Positions 13,201 through 22,164 of a DNA stretch of 64,000 nucleotides are shown one piece after another (the stretch's first letter is position 1; each line of letters opens with the position of its first letter). The stretch is from positions 442,501 through 506,500 of the forward strand of contig JACVVK020000202.1 of the NCBI GenBank assembly GCA_018292915.2. Reading direction: 5' to 3'. The position numbers and the translations under genes are program-made. Under the pieces are notes generated by a model. That model searched no databases, was not told where the DNA came from, and saw only the letters and a list, made by a program, of their open reading frames with translations. The DNA is from Batillaria attramentaria. Taxonomy: Eukaryota; Mollusca; Gastropoda; Batillariidae.

Positions 13201-13875
13201 TTCGGCTGTGTGGCAACAGCCTCCCCATCGGGCCCATAGCACACCCGCTCTGGGTAGGAGCCAACCTAGGTAGGAAAAATCCCGCTTGCCTCGGCTGGGA
13301 TTCGAACCCGGGTCTCCCGGTCCATAGTCCGAAGTGCTAACCACTACACTACGGGGGCCGGTGCAGACAGTATATTCACTTCCACGTGTATATATTACTT
13401 CAAAGTGAGTGACATCTAACTTGTTTCACGTTTTGAAATATACAACACAGCATACAACCTATTAGAAGAAGTTAGAATTAGTACATGTGCATTTAAATCT
13501 CGTTTATTATTATATACTAACAGGCACTTTGCAAACAACCTTTAGCTTGAATAGTTCGAAGAGCTATATTAATTCTGGTTTGGTTTTAATTTCAGTATGT
13601 CACAGAATCAAACTGGATCTCTTTGTCTGGTCAGAGGTTCTGTATGACACAATACCGGTTTAACAGAAAACAGAACTGAACAAAGTCTCATTTCAAAACC
13701 TAGAACTGAACAAAGGGTATCCAAAGAAAATAATACATATGTATATTTATGACCACACGTCGACAACAAAATCTCTTTTCTTGTTTCGACAAACAGTGGC
13801 CATATGATCATAAGGTTGAGGAGGAGGAGGAGGTCAGTGGCAGTAAGGTTGCCTGTTTTAACCTACCTTAAACAT
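4165..13875 (-). CDS. PGRP-A: secreted SH3b-PGRP amidase (spliced gene, 279 aa)
   Basis: Six coding exons were assembled by eye (listed separately); lengths 9, 219, 46, 228, 114 and 224 nt sum to 280 codons. Predicted layout: signal peptide about residues 1-21; SH3b domain about 30-90 with the [11 protein letters not shown] start and a WLSV end; Ser/Gly linker 92-100; PGRP/amidase_2 domain about 105-279. The expected zinc ligands His138, His248 and Cys256 are present, with Tyr174 and Thr254 in the T7-lysozyme-like catalytic positions. Cys146/Cys152 match the family disulfide. Gly168-Trp169 and Arg188 are the residues linked in PGRPs to meso-DAP-type peptidoglycan. The likely role is extracellular cleavage of the muramyl-peptide amide bond in bacterial peptidoglycan (immunity or gut). 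It is paired with PGRP-B downstream of its promoter region. Exon 1 is the least certain part. Confidence 0.88.
4389..5452. other. PGRP-A intron 5, gene-free
   Basis: Contains an ATT-rich run near 4615-4655 and a short poly(A) tract. I see no element or extra exon. Confidence 0.6.
5453..5566 (-). CDS. PGRP-A exon 5: central amidase strand
   Basis: Acceptor TGTCAG, donor GTAATT. It encodes [14 protein letters not shown] with the catalytic Tyr, then YEARGW with the DAP-type Arg, then a Tyr/Gly-rich loop. Phase 1 at both ends, as in PGRP-B. Confidence 0.93.
   Translation of the reverse strand, partial: DGQTSATTLWWARTVTRTKPGDGRRSGHTPTATTTMG
5705..5942. repeat. T/G-rich low-complexity tract
   Basis: GTT repeats pass into poly(T) and then G-rich runs. 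Long open frames across it are composition artefacts. Confidence 0.85.
6163..6262 (-). mobile_element. SINE-A fragment, head missing
   Basis: Minus-strand SINE-A tail and middle (GGCCAGCACAAATATTTGG complement motif, GTTTAACGTCC complement). It lies in PGRP-A intron 4 and ends abruptly at a (GT)n tract. Confidence 0.75.
6274..6345. repeat. (GT)n microsatellite
   Basis: About 35 GT units in PGRP-A intron 4. Confidence 0.95.
7233..7870. repeat. ~65-bp minisatellite, ten units
   Basis: The core GACAATAAAG occurs ten times, each followed by CTTTAAAG-type and GAAATGAGTTCAGTTT blocks. Units vary between about 50 and 70 bp by internal deletions. It lies in PGRP-A intron 4. Every unit carries AATAAA on the strand antisense to the gene. 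Confidence 0.93.
8157..8355 (+). mobile_element. SINE-A, full length
   Basis: The tRNA-like head has an A-box CCGAATGGTACAGCG and a B-box GAGTTCGAATCCC. Then come AAATATTTGTGCTGGCC, an enlarged poly(T), GATATCACCC, GGTGGAAAAGGACGTTAAAC and a CACCCACC tail. It faces an inverted copy 40 bp away. Confidence 0.9.
8394..8565 (-). mobile_element. SINE-A, full length, inverted partner
   Basis: Complete minus-strand copy with head and tail. With the preceding plus-strand copy it makes a long inverted pair inside PGRP-A intron 4. Confidence 0.9.
9300..9440. repeat. (CTGAA)n-type pentanucleotide array
   Basis: Degenerate GAACT/GAACG pentamers, decaying at the right edge. Confidence 0.85.
9554..10085. 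repeat. 32-bp minisatellite, about 16 units
   Basis: Unit core AAGCAGCTTGAGGCTAGAAG followed by TGCCCCGGGTCT. Variants alternate between TGCCCCGGG and TGTCTCGGG forms. It lies in PGRP-A intron 4, just upstream of a (GTT)n tract close to exon 4. Confidence 0.94.
10325..10552 (-). CDS. PGRP-A exon 4: linker and first half of amidase
   Basis: Acceptor CTCCAG, donor GTGAGC. It encodes a Ser/Gly linker, then the family hallmarks CPKII..EWGAR, the VFIHHG zinc-ligand motif, the CHDRNSC disulfide loop and the [14 protein letters not shown] helix. It is eight codons longer than PGRP-B exon 4, all of it in the linker. Confidence 0.93.
11359..11404 (-). CDS. PGRP-A exon 3: end of SH3b (46 nt)
   Basis: Acceptor TTCCAG, donor GTGAGT, phase 1 at the 3' end. 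It encodes [15 protein letters not shown], the closing strand of the SH3b fold. It is too short to be seen as an ORF and was found by aligning against the PGRP-B exon, which is one codon shorter. Confidence 0.87.
11568..11819. mobile_element. MITE with terminal inverted repeats and TA target duplication
   Basis: Left end TGTGACCCGTTCTCAC and right end GTGAGAACGGGTCACA are exact inverse complements; after two unmatched bases the inverted match continues for eight more (AAGGGACC). TA flanks both sides. A 252-bp non-coding element with TA duplication fits a Tc1/mariner-type MITE. It lies in PGRP-A intron 2. Confidence 0.85.
11934..12152 (-). CDS. PGRP-A exon 2: signal peptide and most of SH3b
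   Basis: Starts after a CCTAG acceptor and ends at CGG before GTGAGT, phase 0. It encodes the hydrophobic [13 protein letters not shown] core and the SH3b strand pattern up to [10 protein letters not shown]. Length is identical to the matching exon of PGRP-B. Confidence 0.9.
12244..12421 (+). mobile_element. SINE-A, full length
   Basis: Intact head (GGCCGAATGGTAGAGCG) and tail, in intron 1 of PGRP-A just upstream of exon 2 and antisense to the gene. Confidence 0.9.
12884..12962 (+). repeat. Short dispersed repeat shared with 18780-18863
   Basis: Both copies follow a poly(T) tract and share CTCTTT..CA.CTCC, ATTCCTCC-like, TGGAATCCACGGAGGA and CGGAAGCTGG blocks. One lies in PGRP-A intron 1, the other in PGRP-B intron 3, so they are independent insertions rather than leftovers of the gene duplication. 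Confidence 0.7.
13063..13361 (-). mobile_element. tRNA-derived SINE-D
   Basis: Minus-strand head reads GTAGTGTAGTGGTTAGCAC (A-box) and GGGTTCGAATCCCAGCC (B-box), followed by an unrelated body of about 220 bp. It lies in PGRP-A intron 1. The first stem cannot pair with the sequence past the T-arm, so it is not a functional tRNA gene. Confidence 0.75.
13867..13875 (-). CDS. PGRP-A exon 1 (3 codons, MFK)
   Basis: Exon 2 has an in-frame TAG directly at its acceptor and no in-frame ATG, so an upstream coding exon is required. The only good candidate I found is ATG TTT AAG followed by donor GTAGGT. It gives phase 0 and a convincing hydrophobic signal peptide when joined to exon 2. PGRP-B has an equivalent three-codon exon, which supports the choice. 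The 5' UTR end is not visible. Confidence 0.55.
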
Positions 13876-14034
13876 GGCTGACTCCAGCACACAGAAGCTC
13901 AGATATGACAGTGTGTCTGTGCTGGTTTTTCTAGGTCGATTTCGACTGACAGCAAACGGTTTGATAGTGAAAGCGGTGTACACTGCAGTTTTGATTACGT
14001 CCCGCCGAAGTCCGGTCTACCGCATAATCAAAAT

Positions 14035-14195
14035 TCTGTCATAATCATAATCATAACCATAGCGCTTTACTCAATTAGCTGACTTGCTCAAACTGAGCTG
14101 AATCCAGTACTCACGCTCACGTCCGTCACACGCATTCATTCACACCCCGACAACTCAGACTGAATTTGTCTTTACGTTCACATGGTGTGAGAGAT
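14035..14195 (-). mobile_element. Diverged SINE-B 3' part
   Basis: Minus strand shows the AGCGC, ACACGCATTC and TCACGTG-like spacing of the SINE-B tail next to an (ATA)-type run, much diverged. Confidence 0.5.
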
Positions 14196-14449
14196 CAGTT
14201 CCGCCGTTCTTACGCAAAGTCGACCCGTGGTAAATCTGGCGTACGCGAAATACGACCAAGCGTGTCTATCGCACGTCTACGGCCTAGTGATGGCGCCCCT
14301 CCTCTGTAATCGAGGATGTGACTTCCCCGATCACTCATGGGTTACCCGAACTACCGCACACTGTGCTAGAGAAACAAGAGTCGTTTTTGCATACAGTTTC
14401 ACAAAAATCGACTCGAACTGATTAAGTCATGATCTTAATAACAATAATA

Positions 14450-14789
14450 ATAACTGACCCAGTATTGTGCAGGCGCCTTATCACGTGAATCACACGCATT
14501 CTCTCACACACTGGACATAAACACATTACAATCACGTGGTGCGAAGGGTCAGCTCAGCAATTTAAATTTCGGAATTTAGAATTGTATTCATTTTTAAATG
14601 TTTCTGGGCCGAACATTTCCAAACCAGAACGGGAGGAAGCCGGAGTACCCGGAGAGAACCCGCGAAGATCGGCCCGAATGAACAGTGCCACGTACGAGAA
14701 GGATAACTTCTTTGTCCCGAGTGGGACTCGAACCTTACCTCTCGCATTGGTGGCGTAGTCTCTCAACCACTCGACCACCGACCGCCCCG
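14450..14789 (-). mobile_element. SINE-B, near full length
   Basis: Minus strand: GGGGCGGTCGGTGGTCGAGT head with B-box GGTTCGAGTCCC, then the CTCTCCGGGTACTCC central block seen in many metazoan SINEs, CACGTGATTGTAATG and a 3' tail of ATT-type repeats. It sits upstream of PGRP-A, between the two paralogues. Confidence 0.85.
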
Positions 14790-15040
14790 ACTGCGTATAC
14801 AGAAATGGAGCGAGTCCGTTTTACTGTGGGGGTAAAACCAACGTGAAGCACCGGACTATATAGCAGCCCTTACAATGAGTTGTGTTAGGAAAGTTTGTAC
14901 GTTCCAACGTCCCTGAATCAGTGTATGAGGAAAATTCGTGACTCGTGGTACGTGATGACCGGCATCTCGGCTCCTTATCTTGAGCAAGTATTGTTCTCTT
15001 CAAAACAATGAAATCAGATACGCGCGCACGTGCGCGCACG

Positions 15041-15125
<85 letters not shown>
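15041..15125. repeat. (CA)n microsatellite
   Basis: About 40 CA units with a CG-rich left edge. Confidence 0.95.
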
Positions 15126-15127
<2 letters not shown>

Positions 15128-15424
15128 TATGCGGGGTTGGGTGAATCATGCACAGTTCATACCTACACTTCAGTTCGCTTGCACTGGCTCCGTTACGCGA
15201 ATCTTCTTTGTCTGAATGTCGTTTTCAAATAACAACCCACGATCATCACAAATGGTTGATATCAACTTACATATTGTTTCCACGATTCACTTTTCATTTT
15301 AAACGGCCGTGTTTCCAACCGGATGTTCAAGTCGCTCACAACATGCGGTGAATGTGTAATTGTAAATTGTCAGAAGAAAAAAAACCACAAAAAACGTGGC
15401 ACCAGGAATAAAGTGGCCAGAATA

Positions 15425-15630
<206 letters not shown>

Positions 15631-15680
15631 CTGTGTTTGCTTCTGTGTCATAGTCTGCAGATACAAGACAGCTTGAGAAA

Positions 15681-15736
<56 letters not shown>
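15681..15736. repeat. (CT)n microsatellite
   Basis: About 28 CT units ending in a C-run. Confidence 0.95.
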
Positions 15737-15739
<3 letters not shown>

Positions 15740-15836
15740 CCCCCCCCCCTCTCTCTGCCTGCCCCCGGTATCATTATAGTAAATAGTATTTCTTTAGTGC
15801 CTGCTCTCACTAAAAACGGCTCTAAAAAAAGGCGCT

Positions 15837-15838
<2 letters not shown>

Positions 15839-15919
<81 letters not shown>
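15839..15919. repeat. (CA)n microsatellite
   Basis: About 40 CA units, 170 bp from the PGRP-B stop codon. Confidence 0.95.
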
Positions 15920-15920
<1 letters not shown>

Positions 15921-16087
15921 TATCAACAATTAACAACATTCTTGATTATGCTGTAACAATCTCCATTCCAGCCTTTACCTCCATACAACAACCCTTACAG
16001 CTTATCCTCTCTCATCTGACGTCATGCTCATAAATCCGAATATGACGTCACAATAACAACCAAAAAACCAGTATTAATAAAACGCTT

Positions 16088-16311
16088 CTATCCGTAGAGC
16101 TGAGTGCCGGATTTATAGTGAGGCCAGGAGTGGATCAGATGGTAAAGCGCGTCGCCGGGGCACGCGGTCTGGCCGACATCACGATGACCTTTGAGGGTGT
16201 AGGACGGGCTGATGTGACCGTGGTCCAGCCCGCACTGGATCAGCTGCCTAACGGTGTGCAGGGCCGCGTCGTTGGGAACTCGGCTGGTGAAGTCACCAAT
16301 GATGCAGATGG
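16088..16311 (-). CDS. PGRP-B exon 6: C-terminal amidase and stop
   Basis: Acceptor TTTCAG. It encodes [20 protein letters not shown] and [13 protein letters not shown], then the same Tyr-Gly end and TAG stop as PGRP-A. Similarity between the paralogues ends a few bases past the stop. Confidence 0.93.
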
Positions 16312-16370
16312 CTGAAAAAAACAAGATGTTTGGGCAGGCTCAAATGCGTGTTACCCCCCCCCCCCCCAAT

Positions 16371-16411
<41 letters not shown>

Positions 16412-16540
16412 CAAAAAGTATTAATCATATGCTATATGATATATAATAAAAGTTACTATGAATGCTAATCAATTCAATACTCTAAAAAACTCAAAGCATG
16501 CTGAAGAGCATCAGCACCTTAAAATCACATTCATACAACC

Positions 16541-16617
<77 letters not shown>

Positions 16618-17459
16618 TTCATGTGCCACATGAAAAATCTGTGTGTCAAAGGTCATCGTGACGTCGGCCAGACCACGTGCCTGCTGCCGCTAAGCGCGGC
16701 TTTATGTGCAAACCTTCACCCTGCTATTCACTCAGGGCCCGCATGTAAAAGTCAGGGTTAGGGAGTTCAGCCCCGGGTTAGAGTCTAACCTCGAACTAAA
16801 CTAGCTCTAGGGTTACATTTTCTGGGGTTTGTTTGTTTGTTTGTTTGTTTGTTTGTTTGTTTGTTTGTTTGTTTGTTTGTTTGTTTGTTTTTAAATCAGG
16901 AAGCGGGTCCATTCCAGCATGGTGCCTAAGCCGTTATAGAAGGAGTTTTGTCTTTCTGTCTTCGCTTCCTTTTTTATTTAAGTTTGTTTCGGGGTTTCTT
17001 TTGTCCTCGTCTGGGTTAGGCCCGTAGCCGTGGGTTAAATTAACCTCGAGTTCTACATACCAGCCCTGGTGCGTGCGACAGTATTTCTGGTTTTTCCACG
17101 CCACCGGCCACAGCCTACTCTTCTACGAAAGATGGACGTGGGACTTTTAGCGTGCTCACTTGATATTTGTGTGTGCGTGTGTACACGAGGACGGGAACAG
17201 GCACCGTAAAGTAGCCGGCAGGTGATTTTTGACTCGATTTGGAAAGGAAAAATCCATCCGAATTCCTGCCCACCAGGGAATCGAACCGGGCGGCTCCGGA
17301 TCCGAATCGGATACCTTAACCCATCTTCCCAGAGCATATCCTGATAACGTCTAGGTTTTTTTTTTCCATAAGGCCAAAAAAATTTGTTGTTGTTTCTAGT
17401 AACATGGCTAAAAAAAAATAGGGTAGGTAGGTAGGGTTTTTTTGTTGTTGTTTTTTACC

Positions 17460-17490
<31 letters not shown>

Positions 17491-20400
17491 ATATCCAAGA
17501 ACAAAGAAACAGGGAATTCATAAGAAATGATGCTCTGTGAAACTGTATTTAATATTATAACACACTATCTTACCATATTTCGTTCTAATCTTGGGTCCGC
17601 GATGGCGCACGACTTCCCTGACGACAGGCGCATGAAAACCGAAACTGGTCGTGCTTGTATTTTTTCTTCTTTTTTTTTTCCAGCAGCCAAAAAAAATTTT
17701 TAGGGTCGGGGGGGGGGGGGGGATAGGGTCGGTCGGGTTACCAGAAACAACAATTTTTTTTTTTTTGGCCTAAAGTTTTCCTCACCTATTCCGTTGCTAT
17801 TGTAGCCGTACGTGTGTGCTCCGATTTCGTTCCATCCTCGGGCGGCGTACGCGTTACCGTCCTCTCCCACCACAAAGTTGTAGCCGATGTCGGACCATCC
17901 TGAACACGTGACCCAGCAGAAAGAAAAGACATGTCAGAATCAGCCACAAAATACTGCACGCCAGGGACGGGACAGCGAAAAGGTTTGAAAGGTCCCATTT
18001 CAAAGATTTTCATGCTCACCGGTCGTGCTGAGTTGTGTTGGTGGTGTCTATCATCACACTACATTTAGACACCGGCACATTTCTACAGAATACAGAATAC
18101 TTTATAGATCCAGTAAAAGGAAAATTGCCTTTCTGCCCCGCGTAAATAAACAAGGGAGGGTGGGTGGGTGGGTGTTTGGGGGTTTAACGTCCTTTTCCAC
18201 CACATAGGGTGATATCAAAGACGGGGCAACGATGAAAAAGCCAGCACAAATATTTGGCCCCAGCCGGGATCGAACTCACGACCCGAGCATTAGAAGTCCA
18301 ACGCTCTACCATTCGACTGCCCCGGCTCCCCGCGTAAATAAACAAAGACGATAACGTGACGACAGTACTTACAATGACACCAACGACTTTAACGGTGATG
18401 ACAATAACCATGATGACAAGGTCAACGATAATACTGATGACAAAATGGTTTCGGTGACGACGACGACGACAACCATGACGATGACAAGGAAGACAGGACC
18501 CTCACCATGTGTATCCATGTGGTAGTTCTGGTAGCCCCTGACGATCCGTTCACAGCTGGCTTTGTCGTGACAATGGGCACCAGTGCCATGGTGGATGAAC
18601 ACGTAGATGGGTTTGCCGGACATGTTGCCGATGTGGTGGCTGGGGGCACGGGCACCCCACTCCGACCTGGAGATGATTTTCGGGCACCCTGCTGCGTGGG
18701 TGCCGGCTGGAAGAGATGTTTTAATACGGTAATATTTTTTTCGTTTTCATTTTTTTTTTCTTTTTTTTTTTTTTTTTTGTCTGCCCGAACTCTTTACCAC
18801 CTCCTGTGGCATTCCTCCAAGGCCATGGATAGAATCCACGGAGGATTCGGAAGCTGGAGGTATTTGTTTTGTTTTGGGGCGGTCGGTGGTCTAGTGGTTA
18901 AGAGACTTGTCACCAATGCGACCACCACTTGTCACCACTCGGGGCAAAGAATTTTTCCTTCTCGTATGTGGCACCGTTTATTCGGGCCGATCGTCGGGGG
19001 TTCTCTCCGGGTACTCCAGTTTCCTCCCCTCTGCTTTGGAAATGTTCAGCCCACCAAATTTGAAAAAAAATGTAATTCTAAATTCCGAAATTTAAATAGC
19101 TGAGCTGACCCTTCGCACCACGTGATTGTAATGCGTTTATGTCCAGTGTGTGGGAGAATGCGTGTGATTCACGTGAGCGTGCGTGTTGGGTTCAGTTCGC
19201 GGCGCTTTTAGCCGATTCGTGAAATTGGGTAAAGCGCCTATACAATACTCATTATTATTGTTATTATTATTTTGTTGTTGTTGTTTTTTTGTCTCAGACT
19301 GTTGTTGCTTTTGGGTGTTGTTGTGTTTGGTTGTTTTTAATGTTTGGTTTTGTGTGTTTGTTTTGTTGTTTTTTTCCTTCTTCTTTTGTGTTTGTTTGTT
19401 TGTTTATTTGGTTGTTTGGGGGCCTTTGGTTGTAACTGTTGCTGTTTTTTTGTTTGTTGTCGATCATTTTTTTGCTAAGAAGGAAATCTCAGTTTCACAT
19501 ATAATATAAATGATGTTCACCACTTACTGACCACAAGTGCTCACGTGTAGCCATTCGTTCGCTGCCCATCCAGCCTGAAATCAGACAAGTTTATAATGTT
19601 CATCGCGTCTTATACACAGGAGGTACTTTCACCCTCTCTTGCTATTTTGGCTATTAAAAACCCGACAGTGCACGGGTCGCAAGTTCGAATCCCAGCTGGG
19701 ACCAAAAAAATTGTGCTGGCCTTTTTCTCGTTGCCCCGTCTCTGATATCACCAATATGTGGTGGAAAAGGGACGTTAAACACCCAAACACTCACTCACTC
19801 ACTCACTCACCCCTCGCACACAGGGCAAAAGGGAAAAAAATACGAAAAAGAAGCAAAAAAGTGGGATAGTCGTGCGGGGTACGAAATGTGTTAAACTGAA
19901 TTGAACTGAATTGAAACCCGTCATACTCACGTGGCCGTTGTAGGTCAGATGGAACCAAGTGTAGCCGTTAGCGTCCTTGTGGTCCCCGTTGTAGTGCAGG
20001 CACTCCCCAACAGCCATGGTGTGAAGGATCTTGTGGCTCGTCCCCGGTCCGTCGCGCACGTGCAAGGCCGTCGTGGCACATGCGCACTGAGCTGCCTCAG
20101 CACGCCTCTCCGCCGCCAGGAATCCCAGAACAAGGAGGATCACGCTTGTCTGCCATAGTGCGTAAACACAAAAACAAAAATCAAGACGATAAACCTTAGC
20201 CGCATTAGAACTAAATTCGATCATCTTGAGAAAATGTTTTTGTTAGCGTGTGGGTGTAGTCGGGTTCATTGCCTACTGTGGCGGGGAGCCGGGGTGGTCG
20301 AATGGTAGAAGAGCGTTGGACTTCTAATGCTCGGGTCGTGAGTTCGATCCCGGCTGGGGCCAAATATTTGTGCTGGCTTTTTCATCGTTGTCCCGTCTTT

Positions 20401-20699
20401 GATATCACCCAATGTGGTGGAAAAGGACGTTAAACCCCCAAACACCCACCCACCCACCCGCCTACTGTGGCCTGCGCAGTGACTGCAAGATGAACACAGC
20501 TGCTACGACGAAACAAACAAAACTTTGAGGAACAAAACAAACATACAAACACACAAACAAACAAACAAACAAAACGTTTGTGGTTGGCAAAGTTTAGTGA
20601 TCGGTCCGAAGGGTTTCCTACAAACTTTTACCGGTACTTCCAAACAAAATTTAAACTGGAGACCACTTAAATCTGTGTTGTTAAACCCACCTTCATCAT
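16088..20699 (-). CDS. PGRP-B: secreted SH3b-PGRP amidase (spliced gene, 269 aa)
   Basis: Six coding exons of 9, 219, 43, 201, 114 and 224 nt give 270 codons. The layout matches PGRP-A: signal peptide ([16 protein letters not shown]), SH3b about 29-90, a linker shorter by eight residues, then the amidase domain about 95-269. Expected zinc ligands are His129, His238 and Cys246, with Tyr164 and Thr244, so an active amidase is predicted. Gly158-Trp159 and Arg178 again mark DAP-type preference, but the residue two before that Arg is Ala176 where PGRP-A has Glu. Over the 39 residues from G-W to the exon 5/6 junction the two proteins differ at four positions. Intron lengths and contents are unrelated, so the duplication is old enough for introns to have turned over. 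Confidence 0.9.
16374..16410. repeat. (TA)n microsatellite
   Basis: About 18 TA units after a C-run, in PGRP-B intron 5. Confidence 0.93.
16541..16613. repeat. (CA)n microsatellite
   Basis: About 36 CA units directly upstream of the inverted PGRP scrap. Confidence 0.95.
16646..16681 (+). pseudogene. Inverted 36-bp scrap of PGRP exon 6
   Basis: Plus-strand TCAAAGGTCATCGTGA followed by CGTCGGCCAGACC matches the PGRP-B exon 6 segment encoding KGHRDVGQT, with two mismatches over 36 nt, in the orientation opposite to the gene. It lies in PGRP-B intron 5, between a (CA)n tract and a SINE-C fragment, and has no flanking exon structure. It is a duplicated and inverted fragment, not a usable exon. 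Confidence 0.82.
16679..17335 (-). mobile_element. SINE-C, split by a nested MITE
   Basis: The two outer parts (16679-16733 and about 17067-17335) align end to end with the uninterrupted SINE-C at 61650-61975: the GCTATTCACTC side joins GGTGCGTGCGACAG. The tRNA-like head is on the right, with B-box GAATCGAACC in complement. Confidence 0.82.
16734..17066. mobile_element. MITE-like element with imperfect terminal inverted repeats
   Basis: Left end AGGGCCCGCATGTAAAAGTC, right end the approximate complement (ACATACCAGCCCT). The interior carries GCCCCGGGTTAGAGTC, ACTAGCTCTAGGG and GGGTTAAATTAACCTCGA. A (GTTT)n tract (16827-16890) has grown inside. Related copies lie at 57838-58340. No clear target duplication is seen. 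Confidence 0.75.
17570..17785. other. Low-complexity part of PGRP-B intron 5
   Basis: T-runs and a G-run near 17710; no element recognised. Confidence 0.5.
17786..17899 (-). CDS. PGRP-B exon 5: central amidase strand
   Basis: Acceptor GTTCAG, donor GTGAGG. It encodes [14 protein letters not shown] and YAARGW. Length equals the PGRP-A exon. Confidence 0.93.
   Translation of the reverse strand, partial: DGPTSATTLWWERTVTRTPPEDGTKSEHTRTATIATE
18154..18330 (-). mobile_element. SINE-A with 15-bp target-site duplication
   Basis: Full-length minus-strand copy in PGRP-B intron 4. CGCGTAAATAAACAA occurs at 18139-18153 and again at 18331-18345, a clean duplication that marks a recent retrotransposition. 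Confidence 0.95.
18506..18706 (-). CDS. PGRP-B exon 4: first half of amidase
   Basis: Acceptor TTCCAG, donor GTGAGG. It encodes [15 protein letters not shown], the VFIHHG ligand motif, the CHDKASC loop and the [10 protein letters not shown] helix. Confidence 0.93.
18780..18863 (+). repeat. Short dispersed repeat, second copy
   Basis: Partner of 12884-12962; follows a long poly(T) tract at 18740-18779. Confidence 0.7.
18876..19271 (+). mobile_element. SINE-B, full length
   Basis: Head GGTCTAGTGGTTAAGAG (A-box), a CACTCGGGGCAAAG-like B region, central CTCTCCGGGTACTCCAG block, then CACCACGTGATTGTAATGCG, GTAAAGCGCC and a (ATT)n tail. It lies in PGRP-B intron 3, antisense to the gene. Confidence 0.9.
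19532..19574 (-). CDS. PGRP-B exon 3: end of SH3b (43 nt)
   Basis: Acceptor TTTCAG. It encodes [14 protein letters not shown]. The phase-correct donor is GTCAGT; a stronger-looking GTAAGT lies 4 nt further on but would break the frame into exon 4. Confidence 0.82.
19671..19810 (+). mobile_element. SINE-A, head truncated
   Basis: Starts inside the tRNA-like part at the B-box and runs to a (CACT)n tail, in PGRP-B intron 2. Confidence 0.85.
19931..20149 (-). CDS. PGRP-B exon 2: signal peptide and most of SH3b
   Basis: T-rich acceptor ending GGCAG, donor GTGAGT after CAC. It encodes [20 protein letters not shown] and the SH3b core through [10 protein letters not shown]. Same length and phase as in PGRP-A. 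Confidence 0.93.
20283..20459 (+). mobile_element. SINE-A with 12-bp target-site duplication
   Basis: Full-length copy in PGRP-B intron 1. GCCTACTGTGGC flanks it at 20271-20282 and 20460-20471. Confidence 0.95.
20691..20699 (-). CDS. PGRP-B exon 1 (3 codons, MMK)
   Basis: ATG ATG AAG before donor GTGGGT, phase 0, about 540 bp upstream of exon 2. Joined to exon 2 it gives a textbook signal peptide. The exon 2 frame has no suitable ATG of its own at the acceptor; the ATG overlapping the acceptor is out of frame. Confidence 0.65.
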
Positions 20700-20810
20700 G
20701 GTGTAACGGCGTCAACATCTGCAGTGAACCACTTGTTTAACTAACTACGTAGTCGTTAAATGTATGCACATGTCAAGGTTATGAGAGTATGATAAGGTCA
20801 CGAGTCACTG

Positions 20811-20841
<31 letters not shown>

Positions 20842-20912
20842 CCCGTAAATTTTGAGTTTTTCTCCTAGGATTTTTTTGCTCTTCGTTTCTTGCGAGTGTT
20901 CGCATTGTGCGT

Positions 20913-20918
20913 GCGTGC

Positions 20919-20991
<73 letters not shown>

Positions 20992-21015
20992 TGTGTGTCT
21001 GTGTGTCTGTGTGTG
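20913..21015. repeat. (GT)n microsatellite
   Basis: GCGT start, long GT run, GTCT-interrupted end; upstream of PGRP-B. Confidence 0.95.
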
Positions 21016-21232
21016 CCCTTATTTTGAGAAAATCGTGAGGTTCTGCGATTGGCCAGGAACTAGGCTGCTTATCTATTTCTAGACGTGCCACTAAGTGAAG
21101 CCAGAGTTCAGACTTTTTGACACACCCAGACCAGCCCATAAGCGGTCCGTGCCAGTTGAAAGCAATCTAAAAGTTACTCGCATATTGTTCTTTGGTCACG
21201 AAAAGGCAAAAATGCATTTGCTTGACTTGAAA

Positions 21233-21235
<3 letters not shown>

Positions 21236-21325
<90 letters not shown>
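21236..21325. repeat. (CA)n microsatellite
   Basis: About 44 CA units. Confidence 0.95.
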
Positions 21326-21328
<3 letters not shown>

Positions 21329-22085
21329 AGTGCTTGCATACATGTGTCAGTTTTTGTTCCCCCGTTCGTCGATAAATACCTCAGTTTATTAAGCCCCTGC
21401 CCACGAAGTAGGAAAGGGTATTTTCTTTCTTTTTTTACGAGAATTTTTGATGTTTACGAGAATGTTTGATAGTGTTTGATAAAAGTGCGTGCTGTACACG
21501 AAGGCAAAACAAGCAAAGATACGACAGAGCTCTGGTGAGTCACAAAGGGCATCGAAAATCAAATTGCTATACTTAGTACTTTTAGTAGCCTTGCCTGTGT
21601 CAGTGTGTGTCTCGAGGAATTTTTATGTCATTCTCTGACAACAGGAGACGGCGTACTTCTCCGTTCTCGCCCGCAGTGGCCACGAGACTGAATAGACCCA
21701 CTGCCCACGCGAGCAGTGACCGGCAAAACCCCACAATTTGTTTAATCCTGCGAAAAGATGCGCGCAGGCGGTCACTGATCCCCTCAATGTTCGGACTTCT
21801 GAGCTATCTGGGCGCGGGTCGGCACCGCTCTGAAATTAGGGACCTAGACTGAACTCTGGAATGAAAACACGCGCTCCCACCTCCCATAGTGGTCAGTGGT
21901 CAGTGTAGTATAATTATGACTTATCCAGGACGGTATCTTTATTGGTTGGGTGTATATTTCAAACGTTGAATTCAGCTTGTTGAGTGAGAGACAGCGAGGT
22001 GGGGGTGCTACACTGAAAACGTAAGCCTAACCTTTTCTGGCGCGTGGTAACCCACGGACACCTCTCTTTCTCTCTCTCTCTCTCT
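21326..22085. other. Gene-free stretch
   Basis: No exon, RNA gene or element recognised. Confidence 0.5.
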
Positions 22086-22164
22086 GCAGAGACAGTCAGT
22101 ATGAAAACTTGACTTTCACGTCAATGACTTCAACCGTTGTAAAATAAGTGTTCGTTTCATTTCA

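Noticed and set aside
13310..13361. tRNA gene on the minus strand
   Set aside because: A- and B-box are good but the acceptor stem does not pair and a SINE body follows directly.
16498..16761. Plus-strand ORF containing [11 protein letters not shown] as a third PGRP gene
   Set aside because: Only 36 bp match; both sides are (CA)n and SINE sequence. It is a fragment.
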